Assembly (NCBI RefSeq): GCF_002355275.1
Contig: NZ_CP023449.1
Location: 2,768,001-2,832,000, forward strand
Origin: Rhizorhabdus dicambivorans
Lineage (GTDB): Bacteria > Pseudomonadota > Alphaproteobacteria > Sphingomonadales > Sphingomonadaceae
DNA length: 64,000 nucleotides
Direction: 5' to 3'
In this document: positions 8,410 through 16,121 of the stretch, one piece after another
Layout of the letters: the number at the start of each line of letters is the position of its first letter
Numbering within the stretch: the stretch's first letter is position 1
Program-made: the position numbers and the translations under genes
The notes under the pieces: generated by a model
What the model was told of the DNA's origin: nothing
The model's database searches: none
The model's input: only the letters and a program-made list of their open reading frames with translations

Positions 8410-9462
8410 ATGACTGCTACGTCGATCAAACACGCCCCGTCTGACGTTGAGGAAGTGCGGCAGGCGTTCTACAAAGATATCGCCAGGGACGACCTTGCGG
8501 CGCTCTGGAACGTCATGGGTAATTTCGTAAAGCCGGAGCCTGATGGGCCGGCGAAACCAGCCCTTTGGAATTACTCCGTGGTGCGTGAGCACCTGCGGAC
8601 TGCGGGCGAGCTTATCACGGCAGAGGAAGCGGAGCGTCGCGTCCTTATCCTCCAAAATCCGGGCCTTCCGGGATCATCGCTTATCACGCGCAGTCTCTTC
8701 GCAGCACTTCAGCTCGTCCGGCCCGGGGAGATAGCTCCGTGTCACCGTCATAGCCAAAACGCACTGCGTCTCATCATCGAGGGAGGGGGCGCGTTCACCG
8801 CTGTCAACGGCGAGAAGGTTTATATGGAGCCGTTTGATCTGATCCTGACCCCGGCGATGCACTGGCACGATCATGGCAATACTACCGAACAGGACGTGGT
8901 CTGGCTCGATGGCCTCGATCTCGGTATTGTTCAGCTTTTCGAGGCGAGCTTCGCCAATCATTTCGACGGGAAAGTCCATCCGGAGACTCGTCCGGCCGGC
9001 GATGGCTTCGTGCGTTTTGGCAATCACGCGCGTCCGTTGACGGGAATTTCGGACTACGACACCACCCGCTACGGCCTCTATCATTATCCCTATAAGCAGT
9101 GGTGTGCGACACTCGAACAGATGCGCAGTGACGCACCGGACCCGCGCCATGCTCACATGATTGAATTTACTAACCCTACCGATGGTGGGCCGGTTCTCGA
9201 CACCATCTCCTGCTTCGCGCAACTGGTGCCGGGCGGGATGTCAACAAAGTCAGCGCGCTCTTCCGACGGTATGGTCGGCACCGTGGTCTCTGGCAGTGGG
9301 GCGGCGATTATCAGTGGCGAACGCTTCAAACTTACCGAGAAGGACATGTTCATTGTGCCATCCTGGATGCCTCTTGAACTAAAGGCCGAAGCAGATCTGA
9401 CTATATTCTGGTTTTCGGACCGGGCAGCTCAGAAGAAACTGGGCCTTTGGCGTAGCGCGTGA
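8410..9462 (+). CDS. dsmD: gentisate 1,2-dioxygenase (DsmD)
   Basis: 350 residues, bicupin ring-cleaving dioxygenase. The N-terminal cupin has the iron-binding histidines in CHRHSQNALRLIIEG and the later MHWHDHGN. A second cupin-like half spans about 230-345. It opens gentisate between C1 and C2 to maleylpyruvate. As I recall, DsmD cleaves gentisate and 3-chlorogentisate but not 3,6-dichlorogentisate in vitro. That leaves the true ring-cleavage or dechlorination step for the dichloro compound outside this cluster. The ATG at 8410 follows a GAGGAACCACAAC site and is 37 bases after the P450 stop. Last gene of the catabolic operon. Confidence 0.9.
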   Translation: MTATSIKHAPSDVEEVRQAFYKDIARDDLAALWNVMGNFVKPEPDGPAKPALWNYSVVREHLRTAGELITAEEAERRVLILQNPGLPGSSLITRSLFAALQLVRPGEIAPCHRHSQNALRLIIEGGGAFTAVNGEKVYMEPFDLILTPAMHWHDHGNTTEQDVVWLDGLDLGIVQLFEASFANHFDGKVHPETRPAGDGFVRFGNHARPLTGISDYDTTRYGLYHYPYKQWCATLEQMRSDAPDPRHAHMIEFTNPTDGGPVLDTISCFAQLVPGGMSTKSARSSDGMVGTVVSGSGAAIISGERFKLTEKDMFIVPSWMPLELKAEADLTIFWFSDRAAQKKLGLWRSA

Positions 9463-9489
9463 ATTAGGTAGCCGAAATATTTTATCGGG

Positions 9490-10257
9490 ATGGGCGGTGC
9501 TGGCAGCATGTTCCATCTGGCCGATGATTTCATCAGGGAAGTGCGGGCCTTGCAGCAATTGGCAGGCCTGCCTTTCGTGATGCACGCGATTACTCATGAA
9601 CTTGGTTTCCGTTTCTTCGCGCTCATACATCACGATGAGCTGGAGCCCGCGAAGAGTGGCACCATTGATGTCTCCGAATATCCCGATGCCGTGAGGGAGC
9701 GTCTTTTCCGTCAGCGCCTGTTTCGTCGCGATCCGATCATCAGGGCTTGTATTTTCGCCGATGGTGCCTTTCTCTGGTCAGAGCTTCCAAACATCATAAA
9801 GCTGGATCGCCATGATAGAAAAAGCCTCGATCATGGCCGGACAGTAGGATTGAACGAGGGAATAACCGTTCCTTTCGTCAGGATCGGTGAACGTATTGGC
9901 TCATGCACCCTCGCGGGCATAAAGCAGCCCGACCATGCGGGCCGGTACCTGGGCCTGGTACAACTTATCGGCATCTTCGCATTTCAAGCAGCGCGTCGTC
10001 TGACACGGTCGCAACTGTCGCTTCCTGCTGATCCTCCCCGTCTGCATCCCCGTCCGCGCGATTGTGTTGTGCTTGCGGGTCGGGGCTATTCGAATAAGCG
10101 GATTGCCCGCGCCCTCGACCTGACACCGCGCACCGTCGACAGCTATCTGACTGAAGCCCGGCGTCTCTTTGACGCTCATGATCGTACCGAACTGGTCGTC
10201 AGCGCCGTCCTCGCGGGAGAGGTCGATCTCCACGAGCTGCGACGTCAACCCGAGTAA
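9490..10257 (+). CDS. LuxR-family quorum-sensing regulator (TraR-like; position of dsmR1)
   Basis: 255 residues (ATG at 9508 also possible). Residues about 15-170 form an autoinducer-binding domain with RRDPII and FLWSEL. A LuxR helix-turn-helix follows at about 185-245 (RPRDCVVLAGRG, then NKRIARAL and TPRTVDSYL). It lies 27 bases after the gentisate dioxygenase gene and 69 bases before a luxI gene. In the published cluster order this position is R1, but the domain content and the adjacent synthase say acyl-homoserine-lactone regulator. By comparison with ICEMlSymR7A TraR, it more likely controls element excision and transfer than catabolism. Both roles remain possible. Confidence 0.88.
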   Translation: MGGAGSMFHLADDFIREVRALQQLAGLPFVMHAITHELGFRFFALIHHDELEPAKSGTIDVSEYPDAVRERLFRQRLFRRDPIIRACIFADGAFLWSELPNIIKLDRHDRKSLDHGRTVGLNEGITVPFVRIGERIGSCTLAGIKQPDHAGRYLGLVQLIGIFAFQAARRLTRSQLSLPADPPRLHPRPRDCVVLAGRGYSNKRIARALDLTPRTVDSYLTEARRLFDAHDRTELVVSAVLAGEVDLHELRRQPE

Positions 10258-10326
10258 TTGCTCGGTCTATTTTGGGTGCGCTCCGGCTGCTCCTTTCGTG
10301 CGTGAAAACCACGAACGGAGATCCCC

Positions 10327-10932
10327 ATGATCCATGTCATCGATAACCATCTGGCGGCGGATTGCCGCGCTCTGCTCCAGTCCATGTTCGCAGACCGCAA
10401 GCGGCTGTTCGTCGATCTTTTCGGTTGGGATGTGCCGGTGGTCGATGGGCAATATGAGATCGACCAGTTCGATACCGCACATGCCATCTATATCGTAATC
10501 GCGGATGGCGACGGCGAGCATGAGGCTTCACTCCGGCTGTTGCCGACTGTTCAGCCGCATATGATCGACACGGTCTTTCGTGACCTCTGCCCGATCGGCG
10601 TGCCGAGCGGCGAGGCGATATGGGAAAGCACCCGACTCTGTCTGCCACAGCGCCATGGGGCGGAACGCCGCCGCGAACTGCGCAACATGCTCATCTCCGC
10701 CATGGTTGATGTGGCATTGGAACGGGGTATCGACGGTTATACCGGCGTCCTGCCCGATCCCTTCCGCAAGGAAGTGCTGGCCATGGGCTGGCGCGCCGAG
10801 CCACTCGGTCCGGCGGTGCGCATGCCCGGTGGCCCGGTCGGAGCCTTCATGGTGCATATCGGCGCTGATACGCCCGTGCGTCTCGGCTGGACCGGCACCT
10901 ATGTTGATCAGGCCCGGGAGATGGCGGCATGA
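10327..10932 (+). CDS. luxI: acyl-homoserine-lactone synthase, LuxI family
   Basis: 201 residues. It has the LuxI core: FGWDVP, the aspartates of DGQYEIDQFD, SLRLLPT and PHMIDTVF, and the C-terminal half with WESTRLCLP. It makes the autoinducer from S-adenosylmethionine and an acyl donor; chain length cannot be read from sequence. ACGGAG lies 8 bases before the ATG. It pairs with the luxR gene just upstream, and its end overlaps the next gene by 4 bases (ATGA), so signal synthesis and the dioxygenase are made together. Confidence 0.93.
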   Translation: MIHVIDNHLAADCRALLQSMFADRKRLFVDLFGWDVPVVDGQYEIDQFDTAHAIYIVIADGDGEHEASLRLLPTVQPHMIDTVFRDLCPIGVPSGEAIWESTRLCLPQRHGAERRRELRNMLISAMVDVALERGIDGYTGVLPDPFRKEVLAMGWRAEPLGPAVRMPGGPVGAFMVHIGADTPVRLGWTGTYVDQAREMAA

Positions 10933-11795
10933 GCGCGCTGGCCGATCGCCATGCGGCGCAGCTTTATCGTGAGGGCTGGTGTGCCATTGAGGGTGCGCTC
11001 GGTGGCGACGTGATCCGGGCGCTGGAAGCGGATCTCGAACCGGCATTCGCGGCGACGCCGCTTTGCCAGGGTGCATTCTATGGCGCCCGGACCCGCCGCT
11101 TCGGCGGATTGCTGGCGCGGTCGCCGTATGCGGCGCAACTTGTCATGCATCCGCTGATTCTTGAGGTGGTTGAGCGCATGCTGCTGCCTTGGTGCGAGCG
11201 GATCGCCCTCAACCTCACCCAGGCGATCGAGATCCATCACGGCGCATTGCCGCAACTGCCACATCGCGATCAGGATATGTGGCAGGGGCCGAAAGGATCG
11301 GTCGAATATCTGGTCAATGTCATGTGGCCGCTGACGGCTTTCACTGACGACAATGGCGGCACCCGCCTCTGGCAGGGCAGCCATCTCGATCAGGATGTCG
11401 CACTGCTTCCCGAAGAGGAGGCGATCGTGCCTTCGGTGTCGCCGGGCGACGCGCTGATCTTTCTCGGATCGACGCTGCATGGCGGCGGCGGCAACAGGAG
11501 CAGCGCTCCCCGGCGCGGTATCATCATCAGCTACTGCCTCGGCTGGCTGAAGCCGTTCGAACTGCAATGGCTGGTCTATCCGCCCGCCATGGCACGGCAC
11601 TTCTCGCCGGAACTGGCCAGTCTTGTCGGCTATGCCCAGCACCGGCCCAATCTGGGCAATGTCGAGGGCCAATGCCCGTCGATTCTCCTGCGAGATGATG
11701 TTCCGACCTTCATCCCGGCGATCGATGCACTGCGGCCCGACCAGATCGAGGCCGCCGCGGTCTTTGTCAGGGCGCAGATGGGCGAGATGGGCTGA
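10929..11795 (+). CDS. phytanoyl-CoA dioxygenase (PhyH)-family protein
   Basis: 288 residues, Fe(II)/2-oxoglutarate oxygenase of the PhyH family. The metal-binding H-x-D is in LPHRDQDMWQ, the distal histidine in LHGGGGN, and the 2-oxoglutarate arginine probably in PRRGIIISY. It is translationally coupled to luxI by an ATGA overlap. I recall PhyH-like genes next to luxI in other Sphingomonadaceae. The substrate is unknown. The coupling suggests oxidation of an acyl chain, perhaps of the signal or its precursor, but this is inference. Confidence 0.85.
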   Translation: MSALADRHAAQLYREGWCAIEGALGGDVIRALEADLEPAFAATPLCQGAFYGARTRRFGGLLARSPYAAQLVMHPLILEVVERMLLPWCERIALNLTQAIEIHHGALPQLPHRDQDMWQGPKGSVEYLVNVMWPLTAFTDDNGGTRLWQGSHLDQDVALLPEEEAIVPSVSPGDALIFLGSTLHGGGGNRSSAPRRGIIISYCLGWLKPFELQWLVYPPAMARHFSPELASLVGYAQHRPNLGNVEGQCPSILLRDDVPTFIPAIDALRPDQIEAAAVFVRAQMGEMG

Positions 11796-11820
11796 GGCAC
11801 GGTAGAACGGGCCATTTGCG

Positions 11821-12642
11821 ATGGCGGGTGTCCCGCATCGCATCCGGCCCGACGCCAGTGATTATGAACATCTGGCATCGGTCGATGTGTCCGGTCTGGC
11901 ATGGGAATGGCTGCGCCGCGATCCGGCCTATTGCCAGATGGAGCCTGCTCGACGCTGGTCCACGCCCGAGGGCGTGACGGTCATCGAAGCAGCACCGCTT
12001 GCCGTCGTCGCAAGATGGGGATGCCTTCATATCGGCGATCCCCATCTGCGGTCTTCTGACTGTTCGATGCTTTGGGGTGCGCGGATGGATCCGTCCGTGC
12101 TCAGGGTCGATGCCGTTCCATTGCATGCATCCGATGAGGCCACATCATTCGCTCTGCGACGATGGTCATCGCGGGCGACGGTCGTGAAGCAGCCGACAGG
12201 CGGGGAGAACCTGTTGCTGCGCGATGGGCTGCATTCTCTCCGTCTGGACATCATGTCAGGCTCATTGCTTGATGGGCCAGTCGCCCTGCGGTTCGATATC
12301 CATCGCGCAGATTCAGTCGATCCGATGATCGATACGTTGCGGCGGTTCCTGCATTTTCAGCGTACCGGGGCCATCCCACCGCAACGCCGTTCGCGCGTTC
12401 GGCATCATCAGCGCGCGATTCTGGCGCTGCGCGTCCATGACGCGCTGGTGCAAGGGGCCAGTATCCGGGATGTCGGGATCACGCTTTTCGGCATCGGCAG
12501 GGTTGAGGCCGAGTGGGAGGCATCCGGCGAATCCCTCAAATCGGCCTGTCGGCGGCTTATTGCCCTAGCCCGATCCATGGTATCAGGGGGCTATTTATCT
12601 TTACTTACTCGTCGCTCTGCGATGTTGGCGAGGCCCGAATAG
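11821..12642 (+). CDS. DUF2285-type protein, FseA-like excision activator candidate
   Basis: 273 residues. The N-terminal segment YEHLASVDVSGLAWEWLRRD is the leader domain seen before DUF2285 in mobile-element proteins. The C-terminal third (about 200-262: RAILALRVHDALVQGASIRD, then GIGRVEAEWE and a SACRRLIALARSM helix) matches the DUF2285 helix-turn-helix-like pattern. In ICEMlSymR7A the activator FseA is made from two such ORFs (msi172, msi171) by programmed frameshifting. Here one uninterrupted frame covers both parts. Its position after luxR-luxI and before an XRE/small-DUF2285 pair supports the analogy. The 3' end overlaps the XRE gene tail to tail by 38 bases. Function is inferred. Confidence 0.7.
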   Translation: MAGVPHRIRPDASDYEHLASVDVSGLAWEWLRRDPAYCQMEPARRWSTPEGVTVIEAAPLAVVARWGCLHIGDPHLRSSDCSMLWGARMDPSVLRVDAVPLHASDEATSFALRRWSSRATVVKQPTGGENLLLRDGLHSLRLDIMSGSLLDGPVALRFDIHRADSVDPMIDTLRRFLHFQRTGAIPPQRRSRVRHHQRAILALRVHDALVQGASIRDVGITLFGIGRVEAEWEASGESLKSACRRLIALARSMVSGGYLSLLTRRSAMLARPE

Positions 12643-12862
12643 GCTTGGGCGGACGACCTTCTTGAAACAGCGAAGCTGGTCCGACTTCGAGCGCCTTATA
12701 TAGCCGGTCGAAGGTTCCAAATGTCAGATTTTGACGCCCATTTTCGATTGCGCTGTAATGGGAGTGGCTGACACCCATGCGCGCCGCGACCTCTTCCTGC
12801 GTGAGGCCAGCCTCACGGCGTATCCAATAGCAGTTGGTGCCGACAAGCTCGAACAGGTTCAT
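12605..12862 (-). CDS. XRE-family repressor, QseC-like
   Basis: 85 residues, a single cro/C1 helix-turn-helix: IRREAGLTQEEVAARMGVSH then YSAIENGRQNLTF. It is divergent from a small DUF2285-like gene with 55 bases between starts. That is the layout of qseC-qseM in ICEMlSymR7A, where QseC sets the level of the antiactivator QseM. The intergenic palindrome at 12,895-12,912 overlaps a TATAAT box and would suit its binding. The QseC role is by synteny only. Confidence 0.75.
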   Translation of the reverse strand: MNLFELVGTNCYWIRREAGLTQEEVAARMGVSHSHYSAIENGRQNLTFGTFDRLYKALEVGPASLFQEGRPPKPIRASPTSQSDE

Positions 12863-12894
12863 CTGAACCGTAGAGCCTTTCGTCTATTTTGATA

Positions 12895-12912
12895 GTACGC
12901 ATTATAATGTAC
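12895..12912. promoter_or_regulatory. palindromic operator with -10 box between qseC-like and qseM-like genes
   Basis: GTAC-GC-ATTATAAT-GTAC: a perfect 10-base palindrome CATTATAATG (12,900-12,909) flanked by GTAC on both sides. TATAAT can be read on either strand. On the minus strand the box is well placed for the XRE gene (start at 12,862). On the plus strand it is only about 10 bases before the ATG at 12,918, so the small gene would be leaderless or start further in. Confidence 0.55.
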
Positions 12913-12917
12913 GAAGG

Positions 12918-13199
12918 ATGGCGAGACTGAAATTGGATCTGGTCATGCCGAGCCCTTCAACATTTGCCCCGGTGGATGCTTCCGCCACCGAATATGACCG
13001 GGATAATCTCGCACTCTACGCGGCTCTGCTCGATGCGGCGGATGCCGGAAAAGACTGGCAGGTCGCGGCGTCCAGCCTGATGGGCATCGACATCACCGAC
13101 CCCAGGGCAGAGGCTTGCTGGCGATCCCATCTGGACCGGGCGCGCTGGATCATCAATGAGGGCCTTGGGTCCGCCATATCCACCTTCGGCGTGAAGTGA
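12918..13199 (+). CDS. small DUF2285-like protein, QseM-like antiactivator candidate
   Basis: 93 residues. The core EYDRDNLALYAALLDAADAG with ARWIINEGLG at the end is the short DUF2285-related helical protein found beside XRE genes on integrative elements. QseM of ICEMlSymR7A binds TraR and FseA to hold the element in the integrated state. Its position beside the QseC-like gene fits. Start uncertain: the ATG at 12,918 has GAAGG only 2 bases away, and the next ATG (12,945) would remove 9 residues without loss of the core. Confidence 0.65.
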   Translation: MARLKLDLVMPSPSTFAPVDASATEYDRDNLALYAALLDAADAGKDWQVAASSLMGIDITDPRAEACWRSHLDRARWIINEGLGSAISTFGVK

Positions 13200-13340
13200 C
13201 CATGGCATAAGGCACTGGCGCCTCGCGGCATGCCGCGACCGCGCTCTATGCTCCTGCCTGTCGGCCTTCGCACCCAGCCCCTGCGGGTCTCCGTAGGGTC
13301 GACGCGGAACGCCTCTTTCGAGGACGTTCCAGCGCCTCCC

Positions 13341-13379
13341 CCCGAACCGTGCTTGCACCTTTCAATGCACACGGCTCTC
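13341..13379 (-). ncRNA. group II intron domain V
   Basis: On the minus strand the segment begins GAGAGCCGTG and ends CACGGTTCGG around the GAAA-containing turn. This is the conserved catalytic hairpin with AGC near the base. The stop codon of the maturase gene (13,362-13,364) falls inside it, so coding sequence and ribozyme core overlap. Confidence 0.85.
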
Positions 13380-15227
13380 CATTCCGCTGGTCAACCGGCC
13401 GCCGTGGAGGTGGACGTGGCATGAGCGACACAGAACGACAGTTACGCGCCGCCGAGCCGATTGTTTCCACGCCGTCATCGGGCCGCGCCGCTTGTCCTTC
13501 AGTCTGTTGGGATGATGCGCTTCGAACGGGCCATCAACATCGCCGCAGCTCTCGCATTCGCGGGCGCTGAGGCGTGTGATGATGTCGTTCGTGCTCAACG
13601 CAAGGCGTGAGCCGACAGTGGTGTTATCCACGACCGACTGTTGCCAAGGCCGAGCGTTCAAGTGCTTCAACCGCCAGAGCATCTGGACCCGCAGTTCACC
13701 CCGTACCATGGTTTTCACGCCATAGTCCGTCCCCAGTTTCAGATTTGCCATGGCTCGCGCCCGCGTTATGCGCTGCCGCGACGCGATGGTCGCCAGTAGG
13801 CTCCTGAACATGACGAGTTCAAGGCCGTTGAGCGAGCTTTTCACGCCGTCGGCGATCGCATAATAATTGGCGAGGCCACGTAGCTCTGAGTTGTAGGCAA
13901 TGACCATTTCCGCGACACTGGAGTCGAGGAACTGCGGACGTACCCGGCCATTCCTCAAGTCGAGGTTGCCGAGTTTCTTACGCCTGCAGAACCCATAGAC
14001 CCGCGACCTCGGCACCCACAGCTTGATATTGCCCCGCGTTGGTCGGCGACGGACACGACGTGATCCGCCACCGACCTTCGGACGCCCTGCCATTGATCCG
14101 GCAGACCGCAACGTGAAGGCGCAAACGTGGAAGCCAAGGAACGGCGATCCCTTCGATGCATCACTGACCCGTGTTTTTTCCGGTGACACCTCAAGGTTGA
14201 GCCGATCACGAAGGAACGCTTCGATTTCAGCCCTGATCCTTTTTGCATCAGCCTTGCTGCCGATTACACCGACGAGGAAGTCGTCGGCGTAGCGACAATA
14301 GCGCAGGCGCCGGAAGTTGGGGTCCATTGGATCGACAGACGAACATGCCTGCCTTTCCTTCGTGACTGCCTTGATCCGCTTCAACAGATTGCGGACCTCG
14401 GCATCGTCCGCGCCACCGGCGCGGAGGGCATCGATCTCGGCACGATAATCGGCGATCTGGCGAGATAGACGCGTATAGGCAGGATTTGCCCTACGCGTTT
14501 TTCCCTGATCGAAGCCGACCCGCATTTCCTCCATGAACTCATCAAGCTCATGGAGATATATGTTGGCCAGCAAGGGCGAGATTACGCCGCCCTGAGGGGT
14601 GCCGCTATAGGTCCGCTCGAACATCCAGTCGTCCATGACGCCCGCCTTCAACATCCGTTCTATCAGACCGATGAACCGAGGATCATCGATGCGTTTCGAG
14701 AGAAGCCTGAGCAGGATGTCATGATCGATGTTGTCGAAGAACCCGCGAACATCCACCTCGATCAGCCATTTCATGCCTGTCCAGGTATTACGGATCTCTT
14801 CGAGCGCCGTGTGACACGAGCGTCCCGTGCGGAACCCATGGCTATGTTTTGAGAACACAGGATCATAGATTTGCGCGAGGACGATTCGAGCCGCTTCCTG
14901 AACAATGCGATCATCGACCGTAGGGATGCCCAATGGGCGCATTTTGCCATTGCCCTTGGGGATATAGACCCGTCTGACCGGTCGGGGGCGGTATGTGCCA
15001 TCGGCCACCTGCCGGGCGAGATTGGCTAACCTCTCAAGCGTCATGCCGTCGAAGCTTTGCCCGTCAACGCCCGGTGTCGCGGCACCCCGGTTCCGGGATA
15101 CTTTGACATAGGCCCGTTCATAGAGATGCGACGATCTCAACAGACGGTGAAGACCATTGACCCGCTTTCCCGCCCGCGACAGGGCCGGAAGAGTTTCGAG
15201 CCTTCTCAGGATAATAGCGGTCTGCAT
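13362..15227 (-). CDS. ltrA: group II intron reverse transcriptase/maturase with HNH nuclease
   Basis: 621 residues. The reverse transcriptase domain has [41 protein letters not shown] and the catalytic [12 protein letters not shown] maturase (X) domain follows (about 400-540, with [13 protein letters not shown]). An HNH zinc-type endonuclease is at the end ([25 protein letters not shown]). It assists splicing and retrohoming of its own intron. Intact by eye. Residues 220-280 hold a charged insertion ([17 protein letters not shown]) seen in this class. Confidence 0.93.
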   Translation of the reverse strand: MQTAIILRRLETLPALSRAGKRVNGLHRLLRSSHLYERAYVKVSRNRGAATPGVDGQSFDGMTLERLANLARQVADGTYRPRPVRRVYIPKGNGKMRPLGIPTVDDRIVQEAARIVLAQIYDPVFSKHSHGFRTGRSCHTALEEIRNTWTGMKWLIEVDVRGFFDNIDHDILLRLLSKRIDDPRFIGLIERMLKAGVMDDWMFERTYSGTPQGGVISPLLANIYLHELDEFMEEMRVGFDQGKTRRANPAYTRLSRQIADYRAEIDALRAGGADDAEVRNLLKRIKAVTKERQACSSVDPMDPNFRRLRYCRYADDFLVGVIGSKADAKRIRAEIEAFLRDRLNLEVSPEKTRVSDASKGSPFLGFHVCAFTLRSAGSMAGRPKVGGGSRRVRRRPTRGNIKLWVPRSRVYGFCRRKKLGNLDLRNGRVRPQFLDSSVAEMVIAYNSELRGLANYYAIADGVKSSLNGLELVMFRSLLATIASRQRITRARAMANLKLGTDYGVKTMVRGELRVQMLWRLKHLNARPWQQSVVDNTTVGSRLALSTNDIITRLSARECESCGDVDGPFEAHHPNRLKDKRRGPMTAWKQSARRRVTVVLCRSCHVHLHGGRLTSGMESRVH

Positions 15228-15908
15228 CAGCAGTTCCTTTCCATCGATTGGTCGAGTTACGCAGAACTGCCGTCCTTCCCCCGTACCGGGCGAATTTTAC
15301 GGGCGATCACTCGCCGCTTGTACCGCTGGTCCGTCCACCTCGCGGTGGCTGTCCCGGCCATTACACCGGGCATTTGAGTACTATGACGGCTCCGTCGCCA
15401 TGCAGGTCCGATACGCTGGCCTGTTTAGGCGATCCCGTAGTTGCACGAGGAGGAGTCGCGATGCGTTTAGGTGCCCCGTTCGTTTCCTTGATCCCCTGAC
15501 CGGGGCCGCGCCGTGCAGACTGGCGGCGATTCGCTAGGCCGCGCTCCTCGCCCTGCACGAAATGGCGTGTCATCCGCGTTCGCCATCGCTCACCTATTAA
15601 CCGCTGGAAACTGGGATTCAGACAATCCAGTCTTCACCATGCGCACCTTGCCCGGAGGTCAACCGCCCGACTGCGGAGTCAGGCTTCGATCCCTTCACCG
15701 ACATGCTATGGTCCCGTTTCCCTTTCGGAATCTCAGCCGGCTCATCACCGGCACCGGTAAGTCGGTCAGGCAGAAACTGTGCCAGTAAGTTTCGTTCGGT
15801 AGAACACTCCTTTCTTCTCGCGCCACAACGGCGCACGCCTTACGGTCACGATCACTGGCGCATGTCCCGGACCTGCTGTCCGGAACGCTTATGGTCGCCG
15901 CTGTTCGC

Positions 15909-16121
15909 GGCGGCGCTGGTCTTGCCTCTCCCGGTAAAGCGGGAATGGGCAGCGCTCCCTCCTGGACCCGACGCGGTTGCCAGCAACCCTCTGCGAGGGT
16001 GCTCCATTTCATTACGCCCTGACGGTGCAGGCCCCCGCCTGTTCGTGTCCTTCCAGTCGCATCTCGCCGCCCACCCCCGCTTCCGGGGAGGCTTTGTTTT
16101 TGGGCGGGATGGAGGATCGAT
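15909..16121 (+). repeat. ardC leader, copy 1 (shared with 25,999-26,219)
   Basis: Upstream region of ardC with GGCGGCGCTGGTCTTGCC, AGCGCTCCCT, CTCCATTTCATTACGCCC, CGCCGCCCACCCCCGC and GGGGAGGCT in order, ending at the GGAGG ribosome site. The same ordered blocks recur at 25,999-26,219. No protein is encoded on either strand. It probably carries the promoter and a structured leader. Confidence 0.6.

Larger units (their letters stand above)
13293..15836 (-). mobile_element. group II intron with maturase ORF
   Basis: The intron begins on the minus strand with GTGCG at 15,836, the group II 5' consensus. The encoded reverse transcriptase spans 15,227-13,362. A domain V hairpin lies at about 13,379-13,341 and a domain VI-like hairpin (GGAACG...CGTTCC) at about 13,326-13,305. 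The likely 3' end is CTAC at 13,293. Removing it rejoins GGGTCTCC with GCCTTACGG, which restores a leader sequence upstream of ardC. Size about 2,544 bases. The intron lies antisense to ardC and between the QseM-like gene and ardC. The exact 3' end is uncertain by a base or two. Confidence 0.85.

Noticed and set aside
7761-8429. 222-codon minus-strand frame
   Set aside because: Antisense to the P450 gene, which has the heme loop and I-helix motifs.
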